Shown: positions 29,335 through 40,227, counted from the first letter of the stretch. The stretch: 64,000 nt of DNA from JAFAFN01 sp963707555 (GCA_963707555.1 CAVPQM010000009.1:220441-284440); one strand, 5' to 3'. Numbers and translations: made by a program. Notes: generated by a model from the sequence alone, not told the origin.

Positions 29335-29440
29335 CAGATGTACCCCTCACGTTCCCGGTCCTCCATCACACCGGTCGGACCGGCGCACTCTCGTCGAGAC
29401 AGCACCATCAGAAGTACCCCTCACGCTTCCGGTCCTCCAT
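29331..29440 (-). repeat. Duplicated 36-bp cysD 3' end in the cysD-cysN junction
   Basis: Copies at 29405-29440 (end of cysD) and 29331-29366 (just before and into cysN) differ at 3 of 36 positions and both end in TGATGG. The 38-bp sequence between them is not repeated. Two of the three differences lie in one codon (AAG versus GAA), the third turns the last Phe into Ile. Confidence 0.85.
29334..29408 (-). CDS. 24-codon bridging mini-ORF between cysD and cysN
   Basis: Its ATG overlaps the cysD stop (TGATG) and its own TGA overlaps the cysN ATG (TGATG), so it fills the 73-bp gap exactly and in the right frame. The predicted peptide ends in MEDREREGYI, a near copy of the CysD C-terminus MEDRKREGYF. 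The first 14 codons, MVLSRRECAGPTGV, match nothing I know. It may be a coupling cistron that keeps ribosomes moving from cysD to cysN, or a real micro-peptide. Translation is inferred only from the layout. Confidence 0.45.
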   Translation of the reverse strand: MVLSRRECAGPTGVMEDREREGYI

Positions 29441-30313
29441 GGCCGCCTCGGAGGCCCGGTCGTCGGCCCGAGTCGCGCCCCGCTCGGTCAGGCGTGTGGC
29501 GGCGACCTCTTCGATGATCTGTTCGACCGTCGACGCCGGCGACTCGACCGCGCCGGTGCACGACGCGTCGCCGACGGTCCGGAAGCGCACCGTGCGGACC
29601 TCGGGCTCCTCGCCGTCCATCACCGTCACGTACGGCGACACCGCGAGCCACATGCCGTCGCGCTGGAAGACCTCGCGCTCGTGGGCGTAGTAGATCGACG
29701 GCACCTCGATGCCGTCGGTGGCGATGTAGTTCCAGATGTCGAGCTCGGTCCAGTTGCTGATCGGGAAGATCCGGATGTGCTCCCCACGGGCGTGGCGACC
29801 GTTGTAGAGGTTCCAGAGCTCGGGCCGTTGGTTCTTCGGGTCCCACTGCCCGAACTCGTCGCGGAAGGAGTACACCCGCTCCTTCGCCCGGGCCTTCTCC
29901 TCGTCGCGCCGGGCGCCACCGAAGGCGGCGTCGAAGCCGTGCTCCTCGACGGCATCGAGCAGCGTGACGGTCTGCAGCTGGTTCCGACTCGCACGCGGAC
30001 CGGTCTGCTCGGTGACGCGTCCGCTGTCGATCGACTCCTGGACCGAGGCGACCACCAGCTTGATGCCGAGCTCGGCGACGCGGCGATCTCGGTAGTCGTA
30101 GACCTCGTCGAAGTTGTGGCCGGTGTCGACGTGCATGACCGGGAACGGGATCTTCGCCGGCCAGAAGGCCTTCTCGGCCAGACGGAGCATGACGATCGAG
30201 TCCTTGCCGCCCGAGAAGAGCAGCACCGGTCGTTCGAACTCGGCAGCCACCTCTCGGATGATGTGGATCGACTCGGCTTCGAGGGTCTTGAGATCGGAGA
30301 GTTCGTAGTTCAT
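29408..30313 (-). CDS. cysD: Sulfate adenylyltransferase subunit 2
   Basis: 301 residues, PP-loop ATP pyrophosphatase that makes APS from sulfate and ATP together with CysN. The PP-motif LLFSGGKDSIVMLRLAEKA, MHVDTGHNFDEVYDYRD, AAFGGARRDEEKARAKERVY and FPISNWTELDIWNYI are all present, and the C-terminus MEDRKREGYF is the family's usual ending. Transcribed first in the cysD-cysN-cysC operon. An 11-bp palindrome ACCTGTCAGGT lies 6 bp upstream of the ATG, and the promoter region is shared with cysQ on the other strand. Confidence 0.95.
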   Translation of the reverse strand: MNYELSDLKTLEAESIHIIREVAAEFERPVLLFSGGKDSIVMLRLAEKAFWPAKIPFPVMHVDTGHNFDEVYDYRDRRVAELGIKLVVASVQESIDSGRVTEQTGPRASRNQLQTVTLLDAVEEHGFDAAFGGARRDEEKARAKERVYSFRDEFGQWDPKNQRPELWNLYNGRHARGEHIRIFPISNWTELDIWNYIATDGIEVPSIYYAHEREVFQRDGMWLAVSPYVTVMDGEEPEVRTVRFRTVGDASCTGAVESPASTVEQIIEEVAATRLTERGATRADDRASEAAMEDRKREGYF

Positions 30314-30315
30314 TC

Positions 30316-30387
30316 GATACCTGTCAGGTGCAGAACGGGTTCCGGCGACACTACGGCCGCGAAACCCGACCGGCAAGGTCAGGTATC
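30316..30387. promoter_or_regulatory. Paired CAGGTATC boxes in the cysD/cysQ divergent promoter region
   Basis: CAGGTATC occurs at 30316-30323 on the minus strand and again at 30380-30387 on the plus strand, 56 bp apart in opposite orientation. The first overlaps the palindrome ACCTGTCAGGT (30319-30329) next to the cysD start. A regulator of sulfur assimilation could bind here; nothing else supports this. Confidence 0.35.
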
Positions 30388-30436
30388 TGCGCACACCGCC
30401 GCGCCCTGTCCCGGGGAGCAGACCTAGGGTGTCGCG

Positions 30437-31199
30437 ATGCCGAACCAGGACGACCACGAGCTCGCCTCCCGGCTCGCCACCGCGGCGGGCGAGGTCCTCG
30501 TCGAGCTCCGCGTCCGCCTGCAGCGCGGACGGGGCCGATGAGCGCACCATCAAGGACGAGGGCGACCGTGTCTCGCACGAGCTGTTGACCGCCGCGCTGC
30601 GCGAGCACCGTCCCGACGACGCGGTGCTCTCCGAGGAGGCACGCGGCGAGGAGCGCGAGGACATCTCACGGCTCGACGCACCCCGCGTGTGGATCATCGA
30701 TCCGCTCGACGGCACCCGCGAGTACGGCGAGGGGCGCGACGACTGGGCGGTGCACGTCGCGCTCGTCGAGGGTGGCGTCCCGACCGCAGGGGCCGTCGCG
30801 CTGCCAGGCCTGGGAGTCACCTTCGACACCCGTGTCCCGGCGACGGTCCCACCTGCACCCGAGCGTCTGCGCGTCGTGGTGAGTCGCACCCGCCCCCCCG
30901 CCGAGGCGTTGCAGATCGCCGAGGAGCTCGGCGCCGAGCTCGTCGAGATGGGCTCGGCCGGCGCGAAGACCATGTCGATCCTGCGAGGCGAGTCCGACGT
31001 CTACCCGCACTCGGGGGGACAGTTCGAGTGGGACTCGGCCGCGCCGGTCGCCGTCGCGGCCGCCGCAGGGCTCCACTGCAGCCGACTCGACGGCTCCCCG
31101 CTCGTCTACAACCGCGAGGACCCCTACCTGCCGGACCTGCTGGTGTGTCGCCCTGCACACGCGGAGCGTGCGATCGCTGCCGCCCGCACGTCACGATGA
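30437..31199 (+). CDS. cysQ: 3'(2'),5'-bisphosphate nucleotidase CysQ, one frameshift
   Basis: About 253 residues after correction. Inositol-monophosphatase-fold enzyme that removes the 3' phosphate from PAP, the by-product of sulfate reduction and sulfotransfer. VWIIDPLDGTREYGEGRDDWAVHVALV carries the metal motif DPLDGT; AVLSEEARGE the upstream acid; EWDSAAPVAVAAAAGL the C-terminal W-D-x-AA motif. The first 30 residues (MPNQDDHELASRLATAAGEV) are one frame off; an extra base near 30530 explains it. ATG at 30437, six nt after TAGGGT. Divergent from cysDNC, which fits its role. Confidence 0.88.
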
Positions 31200-32798
31200 C
31201 CGAGCACCGCGTCGCTGCCGACGTCGAACAGTTCGCCTTCACCGACGACGGACCCTGGGTCGTCGACCGCGACGCGCTGTCGTGGACCCCGGGCATCGCG
31301 GTGCTGCGCGCCACGACGCGCCGACAGGTACCGCTGCTCACGCGTCGACGTGTGCTGCCGCCACCCGGTCGGCTCGGCGTGGTCGCGACCCGCCTGGGCA
31401 CAGCGGTCGGGGGTTGGGCGCTGGTCGACCGCCGCCGGGGAGGCTCGGCGTCGCGGGCCGGGCTGTCGCGTCGCCTGCGGCGAGCCGCGGAGCACCTCGG
31501 GCCGACCTACATCAAGCTGGGCCAGATCATCTCGAGCGGCGAGGGGCTGTTCCCGTCCGAGCTGGTCGAGGAGTTCAAGATCTGCCGCGACCAGGTGCCC
31601 GCCGAGGACTTCGCCTCGGTGCGACGTGTGGTCGAACAGGACCTCGGGCGACCGCTCGACGAGGTCTTCGAGCGCTTCGACGCGGTGCCGCTCGCCGCGG
31701 CGTCGATCGCCCAGGTGCACGCCGCACGGCTGCGCAGCGACGACGGCACCCCCGGAGCCGAGGTCGTGGTGAAGGTGCAACGGCCGACCATCCGCACCCA
31801 GGTGCACCACGACCTGGCGGTCATGTCGTGGCTGGCACCGTTCCTGGTCGGCCGGATCCCCGTCGCCGCGCTCGCGAACCCGCCGGCGCTCGTCGAGCTC
31901 TTCGCCGAGACGATCAGCGAGGAGCTCGACTTCCGGCTCGAGGCCGAGAACATGCTCGACGTCGCCGAGTCGTTCGCACAGCTCGGTCAGCGCGGCCTGA
32001 TCATCGCCCGACCGCATCCCGACCTGGTGACACGCCGGGTCCTGGTCATGGAGCGTCTCGCCGGGTACGGCTTCGACGACCTCGAATCCATGCAGGCCGC
32101 TGGCATCGACACCCACGAGATCCTCCGCATCGGCATGACCGGGTTCACCGAGGGCTGCATGGTGCACGGCATCTTCCACGGGGACCTGCACGGCGGCAAC
32201 CTGTTCGTCACCTCCGACGGGCGCATCGCGCTGCTCGACTTCGGCATCACGGCCCGGATGACCGACCTGGAGCGCGACCGCCTTCCTCCGGCTCATGATG
32301 ACCGGGGCGATGGGCGACATCCGCGGCCAGATCGGTGCCCTGCGCGACCTGGGTGCACTCCCGGCGGACACCGACGTCGACGACGTGATCGCCGAGCTCC
32401 GACTGGACCAGCAGCCGGTCGACCCCACCTCGTTGTCACAGGAGGAGCTCGTCGGCGAGCTCCAGCGGGTCATCAAGGCGCTGCTCGGCATGGGCGCCCG
32501 CCTGCCGAAGATCCTCATGCTCTACGTGAAGAACCTGGTGTTCCTCGACGGCGCGATCGCGAACCTCGCTCCCGATCTCGACCTGGTGGGAGAGATCGCG
32601 ACGCTGTCGACCCACCTGGCGGTCACCCACGGCGACCGCTTCGCCGCCGAGATCGGCGTGTCGGCGGACGACTTCCGGGTCGACCCGGACGCCATCAAGG
32701 CCGGCTTCGGCATCGTCGACGACGACATGGACTCGGTGACGTACCGGGACCTGCAGCAGCGTCGCGACGTCATCCGCCGTCGTCTCGACCGCCGCTGA
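31196..32798 (+). CDS. ABC1/UbiB (AarF) family atypical kinase, one frameshift
   Basis: About 533 residues. UbiB-type ATPase/kinase: the KxGQ motif YIKLGQIISS, the Ala-rich loop AAASIAQVHAARL in place of a Gly-rich loop, VVVKVQRPTIRTQ (Lys), EELDFRLEAENM, HGDLHGGNLF (catalytic Asp, Asn) and LLDFGITARM. Family roles include quinone and isoprenoid lipid homeostasis. An extra base at about 32279 splits off the C-terminal 170 residues, which are otherwise intact (FLRLMMTGAMGDIRGQ). The ATG overlaps the cysQ stop (ATGA). Confidence 0.88.
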
Positions 32799-32934
32799 CG
32801 GGGCCGCGACACAGGTCACAGCACTTCATTGCGTACCGAGGCCCCGGATCGGCGAAGATGTCAGGTCCCCCTCGTGCCGGTCATCCGGTGCATCGTCGTG
32901 CCGGTCGTCCGGTACCCCCGAGACCGGAACCTCC

Positions 32935-34833
<1,899 letters not shown>

Positions 34834-34907
34834 CATCGTCCCAGCTGAGCAACCGAGCAACCAATACCCGACTACCTCACTCGGGTTTAGCGGGTTACTC
34901 TGGATCC

Positions 34908-35417
34908 ATGACCGGATCCTCGTTGTTCTCCTTCCCGAACCCGGTGAACGACGTCTCGGCGCGCACCGTCGCCACCGGCGTGGTCGTCATGGCCGTGCTG
35001 GTCGCGGGCCTCGGCTGGGGCTGGGTCCTGATCCCGCTCACCTACGGGTTCGTCGCGCGGGTGCTCACCGGCCCGACCCTGAGCCCGCTCGGGCAGCTCG
35101 CCGTGCGGGTCGTCGCACCACGGCTCCCGCAGTTCGAGAAGCTGGTGCCGGGACCACCGAAGCGGTTCGCTCAGGGCATCGGTGTCGTGTTCACGCTGAC
35201 GGCCTCGATGCTGTGGCTCGCCGGCTCGCCCGGCGCGGCCCGAATCGTCGTCGCCCTGTTGGCCGTGGCCGCCGCCCTCGAGGCCGCGCTCGGCTTCTGC
35301 CTGGGTTGCAAGGTGTTCGCACTGCTCATGCGTGCGGGTGTCGTGCCCGAGTCGGTGTGCGAGGAGTGCAACGACCTCTCACTGCGCCTGCCCGGGTTGG
35401 GATCGCCCAGCACCTGA
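34908..35417 (+). CDS. DUF4395 membrane protein
   Basis: 169 residues. Starts with FPNPVNDVSARTVATGVVV, the usual DUF4395 opening, then two hydrophobic helices, a polar stretch, two more helices, and the cysteine motif GFCLGCKVFALLMRAG followed by SVCEECNDLS. Members often neighbour thioredoxins or sulfurtransferases and are thought to act in thiol redox at the membrane; none is adjacent here. Leaderless: TACTCT ends 6 nt before ATG. Confidence 0.85.
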   Translation: MTGSSLFSFPNPVNDVSARTVATGVVVMAVLVAGLGWGWVLIPLTYGFVARVLTGPTLSPLGQLAVRVVAPRLPQFEKLVPGPPKRFAQGIGVVFTLTASMLWLAGSPGAARIVVALLAVAAALEAALGFCLGCKVFALLMRAGVVPESVCEECNDLSLRLPGLGSPST

Positions 35418-35486
35418 TCCAGCCGGCCAGCCGGATCACCGACCGGCTGGATCACCGAGGATCTGCGTCGCATTATCCTCGGAACG

Positions 35487-36148
35487 ATGCGCCTGGTGAT
35501 CGCCCGCTGCTCCGTCGACTACGAAGGTCGACTCTCCGCCCACCTGCCCGAGGCGCTCCGCCTGATCATGGTCAAGGCCGACGGGTGCGTGGCGATCCAC
35601 GCGGATGGCGGCGCCTACAAGCCGCTCAACTGGATGAACGCGCCGAACCGGCTCGTCGAGCACGACGGACCACTGGACGATCACCAACCCCAAGGGCGAG
35701 ACGCTGACGATCAACCTGGTCGAGGTGGTCGAGGACACCGCCCACGAGCTGGGGCTCGACCCCGGGCTGACCAAGGACGGTGTCGAGGCACACCTCCAGG
35801 AGCTGCTGGCGGCCGACCCGACGGTGATCGCCGAGGGACTGTCGCTGGTGCGGCGCGAGTTCCCCACCGACATCGGTCCGGTCGACCTGCTGTGCCGCGA
35901 CGCGGACGGCAACGCCGTGGCGGTCGAGATCAAGCGCCGTGGCGAGATCGACGGCGTCGAGCAGCTGGCCCGCTACCTCGAGCGACATCGAGCGCGATCC
36001 CCTGCTGCGCGGCGTCAGGGGCGTCTACGTGGCCCAGGTCGTGAAGCCCCAGGCCAAGGTGCTCGCGGAGTCACGAGGCATCGCCTGGGTCGAGGTCGAC
36101 TACGACGTCCTTCGCGGCGCCCGCGTCGCCGACCTCACCCTGTTCTGA
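35487..36148 (+). CDS. nucS: Endonuclease NucS, two frameshifts
   Basis: About 219 residues after removing extra bases near 35670 and 35983. NucS/EndoMS cuts both strands at mismatches and stands in for MutS/MutL in actinobacteria lacking them. The N-terminal domain opens MRLVIARCSVDYEGRLSAHL and AYKPLNWMNAPNRL. The nuclease core has HLQELLAADP, REFPTDIGPVDLLCRDADG and VAVEIKRRGEIDGVEQLARYL (catalytic D...E-x-K). The C-terminus ends ADLTLF, close to the beta-clamp-binding ending. ATG at 35487, seven nt after TATCCT. No mutS or mutL in the window. Confidence 0.9.
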
Positions 36149-36218
36149 CCTGGCGCGGTTCTGACCTCGCACGGCTCTGACCTCGCGCGGTTCGGACCTC
36201 GCACGGTTCTGACCTCGG
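36144..36218 (+). repeat. 16-bp tandem repeat overlapping the nucS stop
   Basis: Four full and one partial copy of TCTGACCTCGCGCGGT with 1-3 differences each. The first copy includes the nucS stop codon (TGA within TCTGACC). Not coding in any supported frame. It fills most of the gap to the next gene. Confidence 0.85.
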
Positions 36219-36233
36219 AGGCGGCCGAGGCGG

Positions 36234-36567
36234 TCACACTCGACCACCGAAGAAGACCTGGGTCTCGACCAGCTGTCCGTCGCGGACCGTGGAGTACTCG
36301 ATGTTCCGGTACCGGCCGCCGTCGTGCAGCTCGTACTCGTACAGGAGGAACACACCGTCGGGCCTGGCGTCGACCAGCTGGACGATCTCCTGGGACACGA
36401 AGCGGTCCGCCGTCGGGAAGCAACGCTCGAGGAACGCGATCCCTGTCGATGTGGTCGTCCTGGGGACTGGTGAAGACGAAGTCGTCCGCGAGCAGCAGCT
36501 CCTCGGCACCCAGATCCTGCGATCGGTACGCCTCGAACGCCGCCCGCACGACCTCGGTGTTCTCCAT
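36234..36567 (-). CDS. SnoaL/NTF2-like fold protein, one frameshift
   Basis: About 110 residues after correction. ENTEVVRAAFEAYRSQDL and LLADDFVFTSPQDDHID are the first helices and strand of an NTF2-like cone; FPTADRFVSQEIVQLVDA and LLYEYELHDGGRYRNIEY are its later strands. Small proteins of this family are often isomerases, hydrolases or ligand-binding proteins. One extra base at about 36444 separates the halves. The ATG at 36567 is preferred over one 9 nt upstream because a TACCAT box ends 7 nt before it (leaderless). Confidence 0.75.
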
Positions 36568-36694
36568 GCAGCCCATGGTACGAAGCCGGGCGCTCTGCTT
36601 CCCGACGGACGACTCGGATTCGGGGTGATCGATCGGAATCGGAGTCGGATTTGTCTCCGGCGGAGGCGGGTCCGATGAGTCAGGCGAACACGAG

Positions 36695-37099
36695 TCAGGC
36701 GAGCACGAGGCGGGCCCGTTCGACGACCTCGTTGAGCACCCGTGTGGCGGCCGCCACGTCGTCGACGGGCAGGCCGTCCCAGACCGAGCTCGTGCGGGCC
36801 GCGATCGTCGACCGGACCTCGGCGACCAGCGTCGAACCGGCAGCGCTGAGCCGGCCCCCGGCGAGCAGCCCTCGTTCGCCGAGCGCCTCGACGAGCTCGG
36901 CGGCGTCGTCGATGTGGGCCCGGTCCTGCACCGCGGCGACGAGCCCGGACCGATCGACGCCGCCGTCGAGCAGTTCGGCCAGGCGCAGCGTCACCCACTG
37001 CGACTCGGTCAGGTCGGTGCCGTCGAGGATCCGGCGGAGCACGGCGTTGAGGGTCTTCTCGGTCTCGCCGATGAGTCGGGGTCCGAACGGTGTCGTCAT
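36695..37099 (-). CDS. MarR-like winged-helix protein
   Basis: 134 residues. TPFGPRLIGETEKTLNAVLRRIL then LTESQWVTLRLAELL, LVAAVQDRAHIDDAAELVEALGERGLLA and GRLSAAGSTLVAEVRSTI follow the helix order of small MarR-type winged helix proteins. SD GGGAGG lies 5 nt before the ATG at 37099; a GTG one codon upstream would leave the SD too close. Divergent from a second MarR gene across a region with two matching operator palindromes, so at least one of the pair is probably autoregulated. Confidence 0.75.
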   Translation of the reverse strand: MTTPFGPRLIGETEKTLNAVLRRILDGTDLTESQWVTLRLAELLDGGVDRSGLVAAVQDRAHIDDAAELVEALGERGLLAGGRLSAAGSTLVAEVRSTIAARTSSVWDGLPVDDVAAATRVLNEVVERARLVLA

Positions 37100-37115
37100 C
37101 ACTGCCTCCCATTTC

Positions 37116-37155
37116 GTTGGTCACCCCAACGATAACAATCGTTGGTCCCACCAAC
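37116..37155. promoter_or_regulatory. Two operator palindromes between divergent MarR-type genes
   Basis: GTTGGTCACCCCAAC (37116-37130) and GTTGGTCCCACCAAC (37141-37155) share the half-site GTTGG and have start-to-start spacing of 25 bp. The second overlaps the -35 position of the plus-strand gene, whose TAGGCT -10 box is at 37163-37168, six nt from its ATG. Binding by the flanking MarR proteins is inferred. Confidence 0.65.
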
Positions 37156-37174
37156 AAACCCCTAGGCTGCATCC

Positions 37175-37606
37175 ATGGCACCCCTTCGACGCGTCGCCGA
37201 CCAGCCGACCTGGCTCCTGGGCCGAGCGAACGCCCGCTCCCAGCGCATCCTCGCCGAGACCTTCAACGCCGCCGGTGCGCGGGGATACCAGTTCAGGATC
37301 CTCGCCGGGCTGGAGCAGCACGGGCCGTCGAGCCAGGCGGATCTCGGCCGGAACACCGGCATCGACCGCAGCGACGTGGTCGCCACGGTGAACGAGCTGG
37401 TGACGAAGGGCTTCGTGCGCCGTGATCCCGACCCCGACGACCGTCGTCGCAACATCATCACGCTCACCCCGAACGGCGGCGGCGCGCTGGAGCAACTGGA
37501 CCGGGTCGTGCACGACGCGCAGGACCGGATGCTCGCTCCCCTCTCCCCCGACGAGCGGTCGACGCTGGTCGCCTTGCTCGCCAAGCTGGTCGACGCCGAG
37601 GAATAG
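37175..37606 (+). CDS. MarR family transcriptional regulator
   Basis: 143 residues. QRILAETFNAAGARGYQFRILAGLEQ (dimer helix and helix 2), PSSQADLGRNTGIDRSDVVATVNELVTKGFVRR (helix-turn-helix), DPDPDDRRRNIITLTPNGGGAL (wing) and a C-terminal dimerisation helix. Leaderless ATG six nt after TAGGCT. It reads away from the other MarR-like gene and toward a DGPF protein and ECF42 sigma factor, 88 bp downstream, which may be in its regulon. Confidence 0.9.
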   Translation: MAPLRRVADQPTWLLGRANARSQRILAETFNAAGARGYQFRILAGLEQHGPSSQADLGRNTGIDRSDVVATVNELVTKGFVRRDPDPDDRRRNIITLTPNGGGALEQLDRVVHDAQDRMLAPLSPDERSTLVALLAKLVDAEE

Positions 37607-37694
37607 TTCGTCGACGATGTCGAGAACTCGGTGCCGGCTCCGTCCCAGGGGTACACACGGCCCGCCGGGCCGCACGCCACACGAGGAGAACACG

Positions 37695-38102
37695 ATGGCC
37701 AAGTACCTGTTGCTCAAGCACTACCGAGGTGCCCCCGCAGCGCAGAACGACGTCCCGATGGACCAGTGGACACCGGACGAGGTCCAGGCCCACATCCAGT
37801 ACATGAGCGACTTCGCCGAACGACTCGAGCGCAACGGCGAGTACGTCGACGGCCAGGCCGTGTCGCCCGAGGGCACCTGGGTCCGCCACGACGGCGAGGG
37901 CCGACCGCCGGTGACCGACGGACCGTTCGCCGAGACCAAGGACCTGATCGCCGGCTGGATGGTGATCGACGTCGACAGCTACGACCGTGCCGTCGAGCTC
38001 GCCGGGGAGCTGTCGGCAGCCCCGGGCGCCGGCGGCGAGCCGATCCACGAGTGGCTCGAGCTCCGGCCGTTCCTGAGCGCACCACCGACCGTCACGCAGT
38101 GA
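37695..38102 (+). CDS. YciI/DGPF domain protein, partner of the ECF42 sigma factor
   Basis: 135 residues. KYLLLKHYRGAPA opens a YciI-like ferredoxin fold; GRPPVTDGPFAETKDLIAGW holds the DGPF motif that names the family. Such proteins are almost always encoded beside ECF42 sigma factors, as here (18 bp downstream), and are required for or controlled by them. SD AGGAGA before ATG at 37695. Its biochemical function is not known. Confidence 0.88.
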   Translation: MAKYLLLKHYRGAPAAQNDVPMDQWTPDEVQAHIQYMSDFAERLERNGEYVDGQAVSPEGTWVRHDGEGRPPVTDGPFAETKDLIAGWMVIDVDSYDRAVELAGELSAAPGAGGEPIHEWLELRPFLSAPPTVTQ

Positions 38103-38120
38103 CGCGTCGGGCCACCCGTC

Positions 38121-39280
38121 ATGGACGACGCCGAGCTGCGTGCACTCGTCCCACGGGTGTTGAGCGTCCTCGTCGGTCGCGGCGCTGACTTCGCGACCGC
38201 CGAGGACGCCGTCCAGGAGGCGCTCGTCCGGGCGCTCGCCGCCTGGGACGACGAGATGCCGGCGGATCCCACCGGATGGCTCGTCACGGTCGCGTGGCGG
38301 GCGTTCATCGACATGGTCCGGTCGGACGCCTCGCGACGCGACCGAGAGGTGCGGGTCGACACCGACTTCGGATCGGGATCGACCACGCTCGCCGTCGGGC
38401 CGACGACACGCTGCAGCTCTACTTCCTGTGCGCGCACCCGGACCTGACGCCGTCGTCCGCGGTGGCGCTCACGCTGCGGGCCGTCGGTGGGCTCACCACA
38501 CGCCAGATCGCCCGCGCCTACCTGGTGCCCGAGGCGACCATGGCGCAGCGCATCAGCCGTGCCAAGCGCATCGTCGCCCGTGCTGGTCTGACGGGTCCCG
38601 GGGACCTGGCCACCGTGATGCGGGTGCTCTACCTCGTGTTCAACGAGGGCTACTCCGGTGACGTCGACCTCGCCGCCGAGGCGATCCGACTGACCCGCCA
38701 GCTGGTCGCCCTGACCGACGAGCCCGAGGTCGACGGCCTGTTGGCGCTGATGCTCCTGCACCACGCCCGCAGGGCCAGCCGCACCCGTGACGACGGCAGC
38801 CTCGTCGCCCTCGCCGACCAGGACCGCACCCGGTGGGACACCGACCTGATCGTCGACGGCATCGATCTGCTGCGAGCGGCACTCGAGCGCGACCGCCTCG
38901 GCGAGTACCAGGCTCAGGCCGCGATCGCCGCGCTGCACGCCGATGCGCAGCACGTCGACGAGACCGACTGGGTCCAGATCGTGGAGTGGTACGACGAGCT
39001 GCTCGCGTTCACCGACACGCCGATCGTGCGGCTCAACCGTGCGGTCGCGCTCGGCGAGGCCGACGGTGCGCCGGCGGGCCTCGCCGCATTGAGCGAGATC
39101 GCCCTCGACGTGCCCCGACGTGACGCCGTCGCGGCCCATCTGCACGAGCGCAACGGCGAGCTGGAGCTGGCCGCCCGGCTCTACGCCGAGGCTGCGCGCA
39201 ACTCGCCGAGCCTCGCCGAGCGCGACCACCAGATGCTCCAGGCGGCGAGACTCCACCAGCTGCTGCGCTCGCCTTCGTGA
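38121..39280 (+). CDS. ECF42-type RNA polymerase sigma factor with C-terminal TPR-like extension, one frameshift
   Basis: About 386 residues. Region 2: GADFATAEDAVQEALVRALAAW and GWLVTVAWRAFIDMVR. Region 4: LTLRAVGGLTTRQIARAYLVPEATMAQRISRAKR. The 200-residue C-terminal extension (VLYLVFNEGYSGD onward, DWVQIVEWYDELL, NRAVALGEADG) is the helical-repeat domain of ECF42, which lacks an anti-sigma partner and uses the extension instead. A one-base loss near 38397 (length is 3n+2) separates region 2 from ADDTLQLYFLCAHPDL. Directly follows its DGPF partner. Confidence 0.87.
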
Positions 39281-39304
39281 ATCAGGCCGTCCCCGGGAAT
39301 CGGG

Positions 39305-39335
39305 TCTGCATTCGGGGTGGGCGCGCGAATGCAGA
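39305..39335. terminator. Hairpin between convergent ECF42 and MaoC genes
   Basis: 10-bp perfect stem TCTGCATTCG / CGAATGCAGA around an 11-nt loop, 24 bp after the sigma-factor stop and 33 bp before the MaoC stop. Could serve both strands. Confidence 0.55.
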
Positions 39336-39368
39336 TGTGATGTCGGAGACGACGGCTCAGGAGCCGGC

Positions 39369-40227
39369 TCAGGTGAAGGTGCAGCCGCCGGAGTCGATGA
39401 CGACACGACCGTCGCCACCGAGGGTGCGGTGCACCGCGGTCCCGTCGCCGGTCCGCCAGATCTCGACGGTGATGTCCTCGCCGGGGAACACCGGCGCCGA
39501 GAAGCGACCGTCGATCGACCCGAAGCGGGCCGGATCCGAGTCGCACAGCTCCCGCAGCAGCGCCCGCCCGGCGAAGCCGTAGGTGCACAGACCGTGCAGG
39601 ATCGGGCGGTCGAACCCGGCGAACGCAGCGAACGACGGGTCGGAGTGCAGCGGGTTGCGATCACCCGACAACCGGTAGACCAACGCCTGCTCCGGTCGGG
39701 TGCTGTAGCTCACCGAGTGGTCCGGGGTCCGGTCCGGCAGCTCGTTGGACGGACCCGAGGGCCCGCGCTCGCCACCGAAGCCGCCCTCGCCGCGGATGTA
39801 GGCGGACATGACCAGGTCGAAGAGCGGTTCGCCGTTCGGACGCGTCCGTGGCATGTGCGGTCACCTCGACCACCGCCCCCTTGCCCTTGTCCCAGATGGC
39901 CGTGATCTCGGCGATCGACTCGAGGGTGCCCGCGACGGGCAGCGCTCGGTGGCTGACCACACGCTGCTCGCCGTGTACGAGCATGGCGGGGTTGAACGTC
40001 CCGATCGTGCCGAACGCACCCGAGACGTCGCAGAGCACCACGGCCATCGTCGGCAGCACCCGCTGGGTGACGTCGATCGAGTTCTCGGTCACGAACGGCA
40101 GGTCCGCCGGGTCGACCGGGTGCTGCCCGGCACCCACTCCGACCGCGTAGAGCAGGGCGTCCTTCGACTCCCAGCTCGACCGGATGGGCTCGCTCCGCGT
40201 CCCGACTGCTGCAGGATTGATGGGCAC
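39369..40227 (-). CDS. MaoC-like (R)-specific enoyl-CoA hydratase 2, one frameshift
   Basis: About 285 residues, double-hotdog hydratase. The C-terminal half has the hydratase-2 motif YRLSGDRNPLHSDP...FDRPILHGL with catalytic Asp and His, as in mycobacterial HtdY-type proteins and MFE-2. The N-terminal half (YAVGVGAG, FVTENSIDVTQRVLPTM) is the degenerate substrate-binding hotdog. One extra base near 39842 lies between the halves. GTG start at 40227. Likely hydrates trans-2-enoyl-CoAs to (R)-3-hydroxyacyl-CoAs in fatty acid or sterol side-chain oxidation. Confidence 0.87.
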
